From assembly GCF_902497895.1 (NCBI RefSeq), contig NZ_CABVHQ010000022.1, positions 24,818-88,817 of the forward strand: 64,000 nt of DNA, given 5' to 3'. Below are positions 9,136 to 17,672 of this stretch, in pieces. Within the stretch, counting starts at the first letter, position 1; every line of letters starts with the position of its first letter. Position numbers and translations under genes: made by a program. Source of the stretch: Pseudomonas fluorescens. Lineage in GTDB: Bacteria > Pseudomonadota > Gammaproteobacteria > Pseudomonadales > Pseudomonadaceae. The notes under the pieces are model-generated. The model worked only from the letters and a program-made list of their open reading frames with translations. It ran no database searches and was not told where the DNA came from.

Positions 9136-10977
9136 TCATGTGCCCTGCCCCCCATGCACCAGGCGGAACACCTCATCTTTCTGCATGTAGTGGTCCTGGC
9201 TGACCCGCCAGTATTTCTGGCCTTCGGTGCTGGTCAGAAATCGGCGTCGCCGTTCCAGCCGGTCGTGGCCAGCCACGCCTTTCAACATCACATAGCGCAC
9301 TTCGCCAAGGGGGCCGAGCAGCACGGTCGAGCCCCCTTGATAGGTAAACCCCGGGCCCAGTTCGCAGGCCTTTACGTGGCGCTGCTGAGTGATTTCCGCC
9401 ACCAGGTCGAAAGTAACGCTCTGATCGGGACCGACTCGCCGGGAGGTGCGGATCGACTGGATGCACGGCAGGCTGACGCTGTCGCCCTGCAGGCGCGGGT
9501 CATCCGCGGCGACCAGGCCGAACTCGGTCAGGTGTTCCGGCCGGCTGACATACATTCCCAGCACACCGGCCTGGCGGCGCAGCTCCTGGGGGCTGGCGCA
9601 ATGCGCCGGGTCACCTTCAAAACGCAGGGAGGCAAAGTCCAGGGCGGACACGGGAGGCAGGTGTATCCGCGGCGGGCACCATAACAAGGCGTCTTCCGAG
9701 AGGCTGGTGACGTTGCGCGGGTATATATTGCGCCGCCGGAAGCTGTCGATGATCGCTGCGCGGTAGTCCCATGTGTCATCCGGCACCACGTCGTGGTCGG
9801 CGGTGATCAGCGCTCGCAAGTAGTCGCCGAAATTGATCGCCGTGGGCGGGCAATAATCGATGGCGCGGATGCAGATGGTGAGGAACTGGCGGGCCAGTTT
9901 GCTGGCCTTTTCCGCCAGCAGGACCTGCAAGTCGTGGGACATGTCACCGGGTGGGAGTATCCCGCAGCCGTTGGTGGCGAGACGGATGTAGCGTGCGATC
10001 TTGCGCTCGAAGATCTGCGCAAAGGCTTCGAACAGCGCACTGACCAGAATCGATCCCAGTTCGTGCACTTCCATGTCCGGCTGGTACTGTCGCGGCTGCT
10101 CCAGATTGCTTTCGATCGCGCTGCGCAGCGGGCCGTTCTGGCCGGTGGTGTGACCAAACTGCTGAGCCAGCTGAGTCAGCAGGCTGGCCTGCAGCAGATT
10201 GCCTTTGCACCGGCGGATCGAGGCGATCAACACTTCCCGGTAACTGAAGTGCTGGAAAATCGCCACCAGATCGGCGAAGGCTTCATGGAACGCTGGCACG
10301 TCCGCACTCAACGGCAGGCTGAAGCAGGGGCGCAGACCATCGAGCAGCGCATGGGTGACTTCATGGGAAATGATGTCATGGGACAGGCAAGTGAAGACGT
10401 AGCCGCCCGGCAGTGATCGATCGCTGGGGGTGGCGCTGGCCTTGAAATAGCCAAAGCGGATCTCGCCGCCCTGGCGGCCTTTGGTGTAGTACGCGTTGCA
10501 GTTCTCGCCGTAATGCGGGTGCAAGATCAGCGGCATGGGTTGCTGGTCATTGCCGAATCCCCAGCTCGGATCACGTCCCAGCGCCAGCTTGAAAGCCAGG
10601 TAGACGTTGCTGCTGACGGCATAGACCATCTGCTGATGAAAACGTGGGTCCGACGGCGAAGGTTCATAACCGTTGGCGATCAGCACACTGAGTTCATCCA
10701 GGTCAGCCTGGCGATACTCCAGGCCCAGCTGGGTATTGCGATGTTCGACCCGGAACAGACCACCGCAGGGGCCGACGGTCAGTGGTTCGAAAGGCACATT
10801 GAGGGTGCCGATGGCGCCTTCCAGGCGCCGCACCGAAGGGTCCACCGTATAGATCCGCAGCGGTCGGTACAACGGGTCCGCGGGTTGCCGTTGATAGGGT
10901 GGGCTCGGTACCCAGGCGAATGACTCCGCCAGGCAGAAGTCGACCCCTTCGCCAGGGCGCTTGGGCTCCTGTGGCAC
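9136..10977 (-). CDS. Thermolysin-like (M4-type, gluzincin) zinc metalloprotease, cytoplasmic form
   Basis: A 613-residue protein whose zinc site is visible: HEVTH at 205-209 (ligands H205 and H209, catalytic E206) and the third ligand probably E232 in FHEAFADL (230-237). Upstream, ENCNAYYTKGRQGGEIRFGY (about 158-177) resembles the substrate-cleft strand of thermolysin around its NAFW motif. No signal peptide or propeptide is evident, which is unusual because M4 enzymes are normally secreted zymogens. The C-terminal part beyond about residue 400 is unrecognised. Start is GTG with AGGAGGT just upstream; that ribosome site overlaps the TAA of the metacaspase fusion gene, leaving a 6-base gap, so the two are almost certainly co-translated. 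Substrate unknown. Confidence 0.8.
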   Translation of the reverse strand: MPQEPKRPGEGVDFCLAESFAWVPSPPYQRQPADPLYRPLRIYTVDPSVRRLEGAIGTLNVPFEPLTVGPCGGLFRVEHRNTQLGLEYRQADLDELSVLIANGYEPSPSDPRFHQQMVYAVSSNVYLAFKLALGRDPSWGFGNDQQPMPLILHPHYGENCNAYYTKGRQGGEIRFGYFKASATPSDRSLPGGYVFTCLSHDIISHEVTHALLDGLRPCFSLPLSADVPAFHEAFADLVAIFQHFSYREVLIASIRRCKGNLLQASLLTQLAQQFGHTTGQNGPLRSAIESNLEQPRQYQPDMEVHELGSILVSALFEAFAQIFERKIARYIRLATNGCGILPPGDMSHDLQVLLAEKASKLARQFLTICIRAIDYCPPTAINFGDYLRALITADHDVVPDDTWDYRAAIIDSFRRRNIYPRNVTSLSEDALLWCPPRIHLPPVSALDFASLRFEGDPAHCASPQELRRQAGVLGMYVSRPEHLTEFGLVAADDPRLQGDSVSLPCIQSIRTSRRVGPDQSVTFDLVAEITQQRHVKACELGPGFTYQGGSTVLLGPLGEVRYVMLKGVAGHDRLERRRRFLTSTEGQKYWRVSQDHYMQKDEVFRLVHGGQGT

Positions 10978-10983
10978 GCTCGG

Positions 10984-13854
10984 TTACCTCCTGCCCGGTT
11001 GATTGTTCAGCTGTTGCAGTTGCTGCAGGATCTGCATCAGCACGGCGTTGTCTGCCTCTGTCTGGCGCCCCGGTCCGGGCATGCCGACGTTCTGCAGCGG
11101 CTGCAGCAGCACCGCGCTTTTGGCGTTGTCGGCGCAATCGAGTTTGGGGTGCTGACGGGCCTGCGCACCGAAATCGCCAACTACCCGCTGGGTGAACTGC
11201 TCATGAGTGACCTGACTACCCTCGTCGAGCACCCGGGTGGCGCGCAGGGTGAACTCGCCATGGCCGTCGCTTTCCCACGCCACTTCATCGTCCTGGCAGG
11301 CGGCGAACTTGATATCGCGCATGCGCTGCACCCCGCCACTGTCCATGGCACGCGAGGCTGCGCAGTGGGTCTGGCGAAAGAGCGCATGGGCGCGATTGAT
11401 CTCCTCGGTGGGCGGCACGAATCGCTTGCGAACGTCTCGTCCCGGTGGTCGCTGGTTGACGCCACCCACGGCAAAACGCGTATTGCTGCCCGAATGACAG
11501 CAGTCCATAAAGCAGGTGAGGTGCACCCCATCCGGCAAGCGGGCGAAGATCTCGGCGATGTCATCGTCGATGTACAGCGCGCCCGTGGCAAAGTCCACCG
11601 GGCACAGTGCTTCGTCATTGCCATCGGCTTCATCGCCATTGAGGTCGGCGACAAAGGTCCCGTGGCCCGAGTACTGGATGACGATGACATCCCCGGCCCG
11701 CGAGTCCGTGACCATTTCGCGAATACTCCGGTCGATCGCCTCGCGGGTGGCCTGGCCGTCGAGCAGCATCTGGATGGAAAAGCCGCGCCGGCTCAGCGAC
11801 TGCGCCCACATCTGCGCATCGGCGACACAGCCGGCAAGCCGATGTTCCGGTTCGGGGTAATCATTGATCCCGATGCACAGCGCCATGCGCCGGCCACCGG
11901 CTGCCGCCACCGAGGCGCCGATAACCTGGATCGCAGTCGGCGATGCCGGGTAGCGTGGCGGTGCAGCTATCGAGGCGTTCTGGCGCCACTGCTCGAAGCC
12001 TTCTGGCCAGTCGACTTCATCGGTCCATGCCCGAGCCTGGGACAGCGCCTTGGCCCGCGGATAGGGGTTGATCCGGCCGGCATCCGGCAGACCGAGAATG
12101 CGCAACAAGGCGCTGTTCATGGTGACCGGGTCATCATCGAAGCCACCATGGGAAGTCGACTGGCTGGCCGAGCGCCCAGTGTCGGCGGCGGTCTGCGACC
12201 AGATGACTTGCCCTGGCCCGCTGTTCTTGCCGTCGAGGCAGAACAGCTGCTTGAGCACCGGATCATCGCGCAGGCTCTCTTCGAGCCCGAGAATCGGCGT
12301 GCCGCGTTTTTCCTCCAATCCATTGAAAATCAGGTAGAGCAGCGACTTGCGATAAACCCCGGCGCAATCGTCGTCTTTCTCGAAGTGCTTTTTCATGGTG
12401 AAGATCGTGACCTTCTCCGCCACCTCGCCCTTGTGCAACAGCTCCAGCAGATGCTGCTTGAAGGTGTCGACTCGCACCGCTGGCGCGAGAAATTGCAGGG
12501 TGGCGAATTTCGGTACCCGGAGGTGGTGCGCGGCGGTCAGGAAATGGCAATGGAAAATCGACCCGGCACTGTGGCCCATCCCATGCAGTTCGACACTCTC
12601 GGGATGGGCGTCGCAAAATTGCTTGAGCTTGCCGGCCACGTACCAACCGCCACCCTCTACCGGGTCGGCTGCCCGTTCGGCGCTGAACTTCATCCCGCCC
12701 CAGATACTTTCCCCGCCCAGGGCTCGCGCCGCGCCTTCGATCAGCAGGTCCGAACTGAAGTCGGCCAAATCCCGGGTCGCGCCCGGCCAGGCACGCTTGA
12801 GCAGACTGCCGATGGTCTCGAAGAAGCCGGTCCGCCAGATGAAATAGATCGGATAAATGCCATTGCTCAGCCACCACGCCACATGCTTGTGGGCAATTTC
12901 CAGACCGCCGGATTGCGAGATCAACCCGCCGTGGGCATACAGCAGCACGCGCAGCTTGCGGTTCTCCCGTTTCGCCACGGCCAGGGCCTCGAGCAGATGC
13001 TCCTCGAAGATCGCATCGACATCGGCTGCTGAAGTGGTGACCTCGCCTTCGCTGGTAAAGCGTCCCACGGAGAGGTTGACCAGATGCGGCTGCAGCGCGG
13101 CCAGTTGCCCTGGGGTCAGCCCGGGACCGCGCGGCGCCGCGAACGGCTCCCGCGGTTCATCGGCAGACCGCGCCTCCTGCTCGTCATGAGACAACTCCGC
13201 GTCCGCCGGATCGGTACCCCTGGGCGTACGCGACAGCGCGTCAATCGCGTCGCGCAGGATATAACCCTGCTCGCCGGGAAAAGGTCCTTCCTGCGGTTCA
13301 CCGATGCCGCGACCCTGACTCTGGCTGGCTATCTGTTCGCGCAGGCTCTGCACCTCGGCCAGGATCTGCGGGTAATCCAGGCTGCTGCCCGGGCAGGACT
13401 TGCTGGACATCATGTTATGAAAACGCAGGCTTTCCAGCGGCAGGTCGAATTGCTCCTGCACCAGGGCAACCACCCGCAGTGCCGAGTCCCGCTGCGGGCC
13501 ATCGAAGGGGTCACGGCCCTGGTCAAAATCGCCGATCATCTCGAACATGAACGGCCCGAACGAGGCATTGCCGTTATGCCCCGCCGCACTCGCCGGAGCC
13601 TGGTTCCAGTTGCGCCCCAGCCAGATGAAACCTTGCGGATCAATGGTGATGTGCTGGGCAATATCACTCCAGCCATTGGTCTGGGTGTGAAACCGCCACA
13701 TGCCAACGATCGTTTCATGCCCCTTGAAATCCCTGCGGCTCGGTCGCCAGGTGTGATGCATGTGCACTGCATTGATTTTGCGACTGAAGGGATATTGCGC
13801 AAGCAGCTGCGCGAACTGCTCCAGGCTGAGCCTGATAAAGGTGGGCGTCGACAT
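10984..13854 (-). CDS. PGRP-type amidase / alpha-beta hydrolase-like / metacaspase fusion protein
   Basis: A 956-residue protein with three regions. Residues about 25-175 are a PGRP/Amidase_2 domain: HHTW at 33-36, HITIDPQGFIWLGRNWN (68-84), GHNG (92-95), and H146 and C154 in FHNMMSSKSCPG. H33, H146 and C154 match the zinc triad of T7 lysozyme-type amidases. Residues about 300-510 look like an alpha/beta hydrolase, with an oxyanion-like YAHGG (306-310) and a nucleophile elbow GHSAG (427-431, S429). Residues about 655-920 are a caspase-like peptidase (C14): start RMALCIGIND, catalytic H731 in YSGHGT, an acidic loop at 740-754 and catalytic C786 in DCCHSG. The end is a Gln-rich helix (940-953). 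No signal peptide. I chose the ATG at 13854 (AGAGG upstream) over an in-frame TTG 21 bases earlier. It is the first gene of a two-gene unit. Confidence 0.85.
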   Translation of the reverse strand: MSTPTFIRLSLEQFAQLLAQYPFSRKINAVHMHHTWRPSRRDFKGHETIVGMWRFHTQTNGWSDIAQHITIDPQGFIWLGRNWNQAPASAAGHNGNASFGPFMFEMIGDFDQGRDPFDGPQRDSALRVVALVQEQFDLPLESLRFHNMMSSKSCPGSSLDYPQILAEVQSLREQIASQSQGRGIGEPQEGPFPGEQGYILRDAIDALSRTPRGTDPADAELSHDEQEARSADEPREPFAAPRGPGLTPGQLAALQPHLVNLSVGRFTSEGEVTTSAADVDAIFEEHLLEALAVAKRENRKLRVLLYAHGGLISQSGGLEIAHKHVAWWLSNGIYPIYFIWRTGFFETIGSLLKRAWPGATRDLADFSSDLLIEGAARALGGESIWGGMKFSAERAADPVEGGGWYVAGKLKQFCDAHPESVELHGMGHSAGSIFHCHFLTAAHHLRVPKFATLQFLAPAVRVDTFKQHLLELLHKGEVAEKVTIFTMKKHFEKDDDCAGVYRKSLLYLIFNGLEEKRGTPILGLEESLRDDPVLKQLFCLDGKNSGPGQVIWSQTAADTGRSASQSTSHGGFDDDPVTMNSALLRILGLPDAGRINPYPRAKALSQARAWTDEVDWPEGFEQWRQNASIAAPPRYPASPTAIQVIGASVAAAGGRRMALCIGINDYPEPEHRLAGCVADAQMWAQSLSRRGFSIQMLLDGQATREAIDRSIREMVTDSRAGDVIVIQYSGHGTFVADLNGDEADGNDEALCPVDFATGALYIDDDIAEIFARLPDGVHLTCFMDCCHSGSNTRFAVGGVNQRPPGRDVRKRFVPPTEEINRAHALFRQTHCAASRAMDSGGVQRMRDIKFAACQDDEVAWESDGHGEFTLRATRVLDEGSQVTHEQFTQRVVGDFGAQARQHPKLDCADNAKSAVLLQPLQNVGMPGPGRQTEADNAVLMQILQQLQQLNNQPGRR

Positions 13855-13975
13855 GATAGAAAACCTCTGGGGCAAAGGTTAATCAAGATGACACTGAAGG
13901 AAACTCTAGGTGGGAATGGCTCTTTGTCCATTTATGGGGGCGGTCAACACCGGTCACTAAAGCTTCAACGCGGTC
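13855..13975 (-). promoter_or_regulatory. Presumed promoter region of the metacaspase/metalloprotease operon
   Basis: The only space between the fusion gene and a REP pair. A TTGACC-like -35 element can be picked on the minus strand near 13945, but no good -10 at standard spacing, so the promoter is not located precisely. Confidence 0.3.
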
Positions 13976-14108
13976 CGTAGCAGCTGCCGAAGGCTGCGTT
14001 CGGCTGCGAAGCAGTCGCAAAACCTGCCACCACGGTGGAGGCAGGTGCAATGCGTCGACTGGATTGCGACTGCTGCGCAGCCGAACGCAGGCTTCGCCAG
14101 CTGCTACG
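13976..14108. repeat. REP family I inverted pair
   Basis: Facing arms of the GTAGCAGCTGCCGAAGGC family. It is the first of three repeat families packed between the metacaspase operon and the nirB leader. Confidence 0.85.
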
Positions 14109-14228
14109 AGGAATGTGCGAAGACAGAAATTCACATATAGCTGGCAAAGTCCCGAACTGCCCCAAAACAAGCCACCGGCAAACTCGTATCGCACCTTTCT
14201 GGTTCAATTCCCCTCCCATGCCCCACTT

Positions 14229-14340
14229 GTAGGAGCAGCCGGGCGGCGTTCCGTTTGCTCGCGATGGACGTTAACGATTACGGGTATTTTCTGAATAAAC
14301 GCGCCGCTCTTGAGTCCATCGCGAGCAAGCTCGCTCCTAC
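14229..14340. repeat. REP family III inverted pair
   Basis: Left arm GTAGGAGCAGCCGGGCGGC and a right arm ending GAGCAAGCTCGCTCCTAC. It shares its left arm and central sequence with the element at 19167. Confidence 0.8.
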
Positions 14341-14366
14341 AGGGGCCAGGGGTGGGGGCAGCCGCC

Positions 14367-14395
14367 AAAAGATCGCAGCCTGCGGCAGCTCCTAC
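14367..14395. repeat. REP family II single arm
   Basis: One unpaired arm, AAAAGATCGCAGCCTGCGGC followed by AGCTCCTAC. Most other copies in the window occur as facing pairs. Confidence 0.7.
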
Positions 14396-14447
14396 GCGGG
14401 GGTTGCGCACATCCTTTGTTTCGCGGGGGAAGCAGCTCGGCTGAAGC

Positions 14448-14463
14448 TGGCATGGAATGTGCT
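14448..14463 (+). promoter_or_regulatory. Sigma-54 promoter of nirBD
   Basis: TGGCATGGAATGTGCT has the GG at -24 (14449-14450) and the GC at -12 (14461-14462) with the required ten bases between, and departs from the TGGCAYG-N4-TTGC consensus at one base. Transcription would start near 14473, giving a leader of about 200 bases. Sigma-54 control fits nitrogen-regulated nitrite assimilation. Confidence 0.75.
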
Positions 14464-14485
14464 CTACACCTTGTATACCTCCCGA

Positions 14486-14503
14486 GTGGTCACTGCTGAC
14501 CAC
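14486..14503 (+). promoter_or_regulatory. ANTAR-type leader hairpin P1
   Basis: A perfect 6-bp stem GTGGTC/GACCAC closes a hexanucleotide loop ACTGCT. The loop has A at position 1 and G at position 4, the signature bound by ANTAR antiterminators such as NasR/NasT. Confidence 0.7.
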
Positions 14504-14524
14504 CTGCCTGCAAAGGCCCGGGAC

Positions 14525-14559
14525 GGGTGAACCGGGCAACGTGGCCGCGGCTTTCACCC
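14525..14559 (+). promoter_or_regulatory. ANTAR-type leader hairpin P2
   Basis: An outer stem GGGTGAA/TTCACCC and an inner stem CCGGGC/GCC-CGG with one bulged G close the hexaloop AACGTG. Again there is A at position 1 and G at position 4. It sits between P1 and the terminator, as in known ANTAR leaders. Confidence 0.7.
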
Positions 14560-14589
14560 CATCACACACGAATGAATACCAGGCAAAGG

Positions 14590-14627
14590 CGCCTGGAGCT
14601 GCTGGTCGGCTCCAGGCGTTTTTTTTT
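14590..14627 (+). terminator. Intrinsic leader terminator upstream of nirB
   Basis: A perfect 10-bp stem CGCCTGGAGC/GCTCCAGGCG with a 9-base loop is followed by nine T. It ends 47 bases before the nirB ATG with no gene before it, so it must be a regulated attenuator. Confidence 0.9.
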
Positions 14628-14674
14628 GGTTTTTTTGGCCATGCCAAGGCAGCGGCTTCGACTGAGGAAAGGCA

Positions 14675-17233
14675 ATGAACGCTATCGTCACCCCGATCAA
14701 GAGCGAAACATTGGTTGTCATCGGCAACGGCATGGTCGGTCATCATTGCGTCGAGCAACTGATCGAGCACGGTGCCCTCGCCCACTATCAGGTGCATGTG
14801 TTCGGTGAAGAGCGCCAGCGTGCCTATGACCGCGTGCACCTCTCGGAGTACTTCGGCGGCCGCGATGCCGAGTCCCTGGCCTTGGGCGAGGCCGATCTGT
14901 ATGCCCGCCACGGCGTGCACCTGCACCTCGGAGTGCAGGTCCTGGAAATCGACCGCGAGCGCAAGGAAGTGGTCACCAGTGCCGGACGCCAGGCTTACGA
15001 TCGCCTGGTGCTGGCCACCGGTTCCTATCCCTTTGTCCCGCCGATCCCCGGTGCCGAAGGCCGTTCGCGTCTGGTCTACCGGACCCTGGACGACCTCGAC
15101 GCCATCCGCGAGGCTGCCGCCAATGCCCGTCGTGGCGTGGTGGTCGGCGGCGGTCTGCTCGGCCTCGAAGCCGCCAATGCCCTGAAATCCCTGGGCCTGC
15201 AAGCCCATGTGGTCGAATTCGCCCCACAACTGATGCCGGTGCAACTGGACGCCTTGGGCGGTGAAGCGCTAAAGGCGCGAATCGAGGCCCTGGGGGTTGG
15301 TGTGCACCTCTCGCGGGCGACCAAGGAAATCGTCATCGGCGAAGACTATGCCTATCGCATGAACTTCAATGATGGCGAGTTCCTCGAAACCGACCTGATC
15401 GTGTTCTCCGCCGGCATCCGCCCGCAGGATGCCATCGGCCGCAGCGCCGGGCTGGAAGTGGCCGCTCGCGGCGGTCTGGTGGTCGACAATCATTGCCGCA
15501 CCAGCGACCCGGAGATCTTCGCCATCGGTGAGTGCGCGTCCTGGAACGGCAGCATCTTTGGCCTGGTCGCACCGGGCTACAGCATGGCGCGCAACGTGGC
15601 CGCGCAACTGGCCGATCAACCCTATGAGCCGTTCACCGGCGCCGACATGTCGACCAAGCTCAAATTGCTGGGTGTCGATGTCGGCTCGATCGGCGATGCT
15701 CACGCCGCCACGCCGGGTGCCAAGAGCTACCGGTTCATCGACGAAGCCAGCGCCAGCTATCGGCGCCTGGTGGTCTCCGCCGACGGCAAGCACGTGCTTG
15801 GCGCGGTGCTGATCGGCGACAACAGCTACTACGACACCCTGCTCCAGTACGCCCAGAACGGCATCGCGCTGCCCAAGGATCCATCGAGCCTGATCCTGCC
15901 GCTGTCGGACGGTGCGCCGACGCTCGGTGCCGATGCGCTGCCGGACAGTGCGACCCTCTGCTCCTGCCACAACGTCAGCAAGGGCGCGGTGTGCTGCGCG
16001 ATCGACGCCGGCTGCACCGACCTCGGCGAGCTCAAGGGCAAGACCAAGGCCGGCACCGGTTGCGGCGGTTGCAGCGCGCTGCTCAAGCAGGTCTTCGAAC
16101 ACGAACTCAGCGCCCGTGGCGTGGCCGTCGACAAGAGCCTGTGCGAACACTTCGCCCACACCCGTCAGGAGCTCTACGCCCTGGTGCGGGTGGAAGGGAT
16201 CATCAGCTTCGACGAACTGCTGGCCAGACACGGCCGCGGTCACACCGGCTGCGATATCTGCAAACCGGCGGTGGGCTCGATTCTCGCTTCGTGCTGGAAC
16301 CAGCCGATCATGGATCCGGCGCTGGTGTCGCTGCAGGACACCAACGACACCTTCATGGCCAACATGCAGAAAAACGGCACCTACTCGATCATTCCGCGCA
16401 TCGCCGCTGGCGAGATCACCCCGGACAAACTGATCGCCCTTGGCGCCGTGGCGAAGAAATACGACCTCTACACCAAGATCACCGGCGGCCAGCGCATCGA
16501 CCTGTTCGGCGCCCAGCTGCATCAACTGCCGGACATCTGGGGCGAGCTGGTCGAGGCTGGCTTCGAGACCGGCCACGGTTACGGCAAGTCGTTGCGCACG
16601 GTGAAATCCTGCGTCGGCAGCACTTGGTGCCGCTACGGCGTGCAAGACAGCGTGGGCATGGCGCTGCTGCTGGAGAACCGCTACAAGGGCCTGCGCGCAC
16701 CGCATAAATTCAAGCTGGCGGTGTCCGGCTGCACCCGTGAATGCGCCGAAGCCCAGAGCAAGGACATCGGCGTAATCGCCACCGAGAAAGGCTGGAACCT
16801 CTATGTCTGCGGCAACGGCGGCATGCGCCCGCGTCACGCCGAGCTGCTGGCCACCGACCTGGATGACGCAACCCTGCTGCGCTACGTCGACCGCTTCCTG
16901 ATGTTCTACATCCGCACCGCCGACAAACTGCAGCGCACCTCGGTCTGGCGCGAAAGCCTGGAAGGCGGCCTGGACTACCTCAAGGAAGTCATCATCGACG
17001 ACAGCCTGGGCCTGGCCGCCGAGCTGGAGTCGCAGATGCAGCTGGTGGTCGACCGCTATGAATGCGAATGGGCCAACGCCATCAACGATCCGGAAAAACT
17101 CAAGCGCTTCCGCACGTTCGTCAACGACAAGCGCGGCGACCCGGACATCCATTTCGTCAAGGAACGCGGCCAGCGCCGGCCCGTACACGCTAGCGAACTC
17201 CATTTGATTCCCGTAACCGAGGAGGTGCTCTGA
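14675..17233 (+). CDS. nirB: NADH-dependent assimilatory nitrite reductase, large subunit
   Basis: It reduces nitrite to ammonium with NADH in the cytoplasm. The 852 residues hold an N-terminal FAD/NAD(P)H oxidoreductase part (VVIGNGMVGHHC at about 15-26; GVVVGGGLLGLE near 150) and a BFD-like [2Fe-2S] domain with CSCHNVSKGAVC and CGGC (about 430-470). The C-terminal siroheme/[4Fe-4S] half has CVGSTWCRYG and SGCTRECAEAQ. Its stop overlaps the nirD start by one base (TGATG). Expression should depend on sigma-54 initiation plus antitermination through the leader described above. The usual nitrate transporter or nasA is not next to it. The ATG follows GAGGAAAGG. Confidence 0.95.
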   Translation: MNAIVTPIKSETLVVIGNGMVGHHCVEQLIEHGALAHYQVHVFGEERQRAYDRVHLSEYFGGRDAESLALGEADLYARHGVHLHLGVQVLEIDRERKEVVTSAGRQAYDRLVLATGSYPFVPPIPGAEGRSRLVYRTLDDLDAIREAAANARRGVVVGGGLLGLEAANALKSLGLQAHVVEFAPQLMPVQLDALGGEALKARIEALGVGVHLSRATKEIVIGEDYAYRMNFNDGEFLETDLIVFSAGIRPQDAIGRSAGLEVAARGGLVVDNHCRTSDPEIFAIGECASWNGSIFGLVAPGYSMARNVAAQLADQPYEPFTGADMSTKLKLLGVDVGSIGDAHAATPGAKSYRFIDEASASYRRLVVSADGKHVLGAVLIGDNSYYDTLLQYAQNGIALPKDPSSLILPLSDGAPTLGADALPDSATLCSCHNVSKGAVCCAIDAGCTDLGELKGKTKAGTGCGGCSALLKQVFEHELSARGVAVDKSLCEHFAHTRQELYALVRVEGIISFDELLARHGRGHTGCDICKPAVGSILASCWNQPIMDPALVSLQDTNDTFMANMQKNGTYSIIPRIAAGEITPDKLIALGAVAKKYDLYTKITGGQRIDLFGAQLHQLPDIWGELVEAGFETGHGYGKSLRTVKSCVGSTWCRYGVQDSVGMALLLENRYKGLRAPHKFKLAVSGCTRECAEAQSKDIGVIATEKGWNLYVCGNGGMRPRHAELLATDLDDATLLRYVDRFLMFYIRTADKLQRTSVWRESLEGGLDYLKEVIIDDSLGLAAELESQMQLVVDRYECEWANAINDPEKLKRFRTFVNDKRGDPDIHFVKERGQRRPVHASELHLIPVTEEVL

Positions 17234-17628
17234 TGAGCCAGTCAAACGTCGTCCGTATCGAAGCCCAACGCGCCAATCAAAACCCCGCGCTGTGGCAGGC
17301 GCTGTGCAGCCGTGAGGATCTGGTGGCCAATTCCGGCGTCGTCGCCTGGCACGAGGGCGCCCAGGTGGCGCTGTTTCACCTGCCGGACAGCCAGGACAAG
17401 ACTCTCTATGCCATCGACAACCGCGACCCGAAGTCCGGGGCCAATGTCATCGGCCGCGGCATCGTCGGCAGCCTCAAGGGTGAGCTGGTGATCGCCTCGC
17501 CGCTGTACAAGCAGCACTTCCGTCTCGAGGACGGCAGCTGCCTGGAGTATCCGGAGCAGTGCCTGCGGGTCTGGCCGGTACGGCTGAACGGCGATGTGGT
17601 GGAGATTGGCGTGAGTAGCGCGGGTTAA
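17233..17628 (+). CDS. nirD: Nitrite reductase small subunit
   Basis: A 131-residue Rieske-fold partner of NirB. YAIDNRDPKSGANVIGRG (about residues 58-75) and SPLYKQHFRLEDGSC (about 88-102) are typical. As in other NirD proteins the two Cys/two His cluster ligands of true Rieske proteins are not preserved. The ATG overlaps the nirB stop and lies 6 bases after GGAGGTG, so translation is coupled. Confidence 0.95.
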   Translation: MSQSNVVRIEAQRANQNPALWQALCSREDLVANSGVVAWHEGAQVALFHLPDSQDKTLYAIDNRDPKSGANVIGRGIVGSLKGELVIASPLYKQHFRLEDGSCLEYPEQCLRVWPVRLNGDVVEIGVSSAG

Positions 17629-17672
17629 CTGTCCGCCCTGTCGCCCTCGTTAACAGCACTGGAGAAATCCCG

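Noticed and set aside
10999..13032. Long open frame (677 codons) opposite the metacaspase fusion gene
   Set aside because: It is a shadow frame caused by GC-rich codon bias; the minus-strand gene has clear domains and a ribosome site, this has neither.
13976..14395. CRISPR array (regular palindromic repeats)
   Set aside because: The units belong to different REP families, face each other in pairs and have no uniform spacers or cas genes.
14255..14530. 91-codon frame upstream of nirB
   Set aside because: It translates REP arms ([11 protein letters not shown]) and then runs through the sigma-54 promoter and the ANTAR hairpins, so it is not a gene.
15269..17245. Long open frame (658 codons) opposite nirB
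   Set aside because: Antisense shadow of a well-conserved gene; no recognisable domains.
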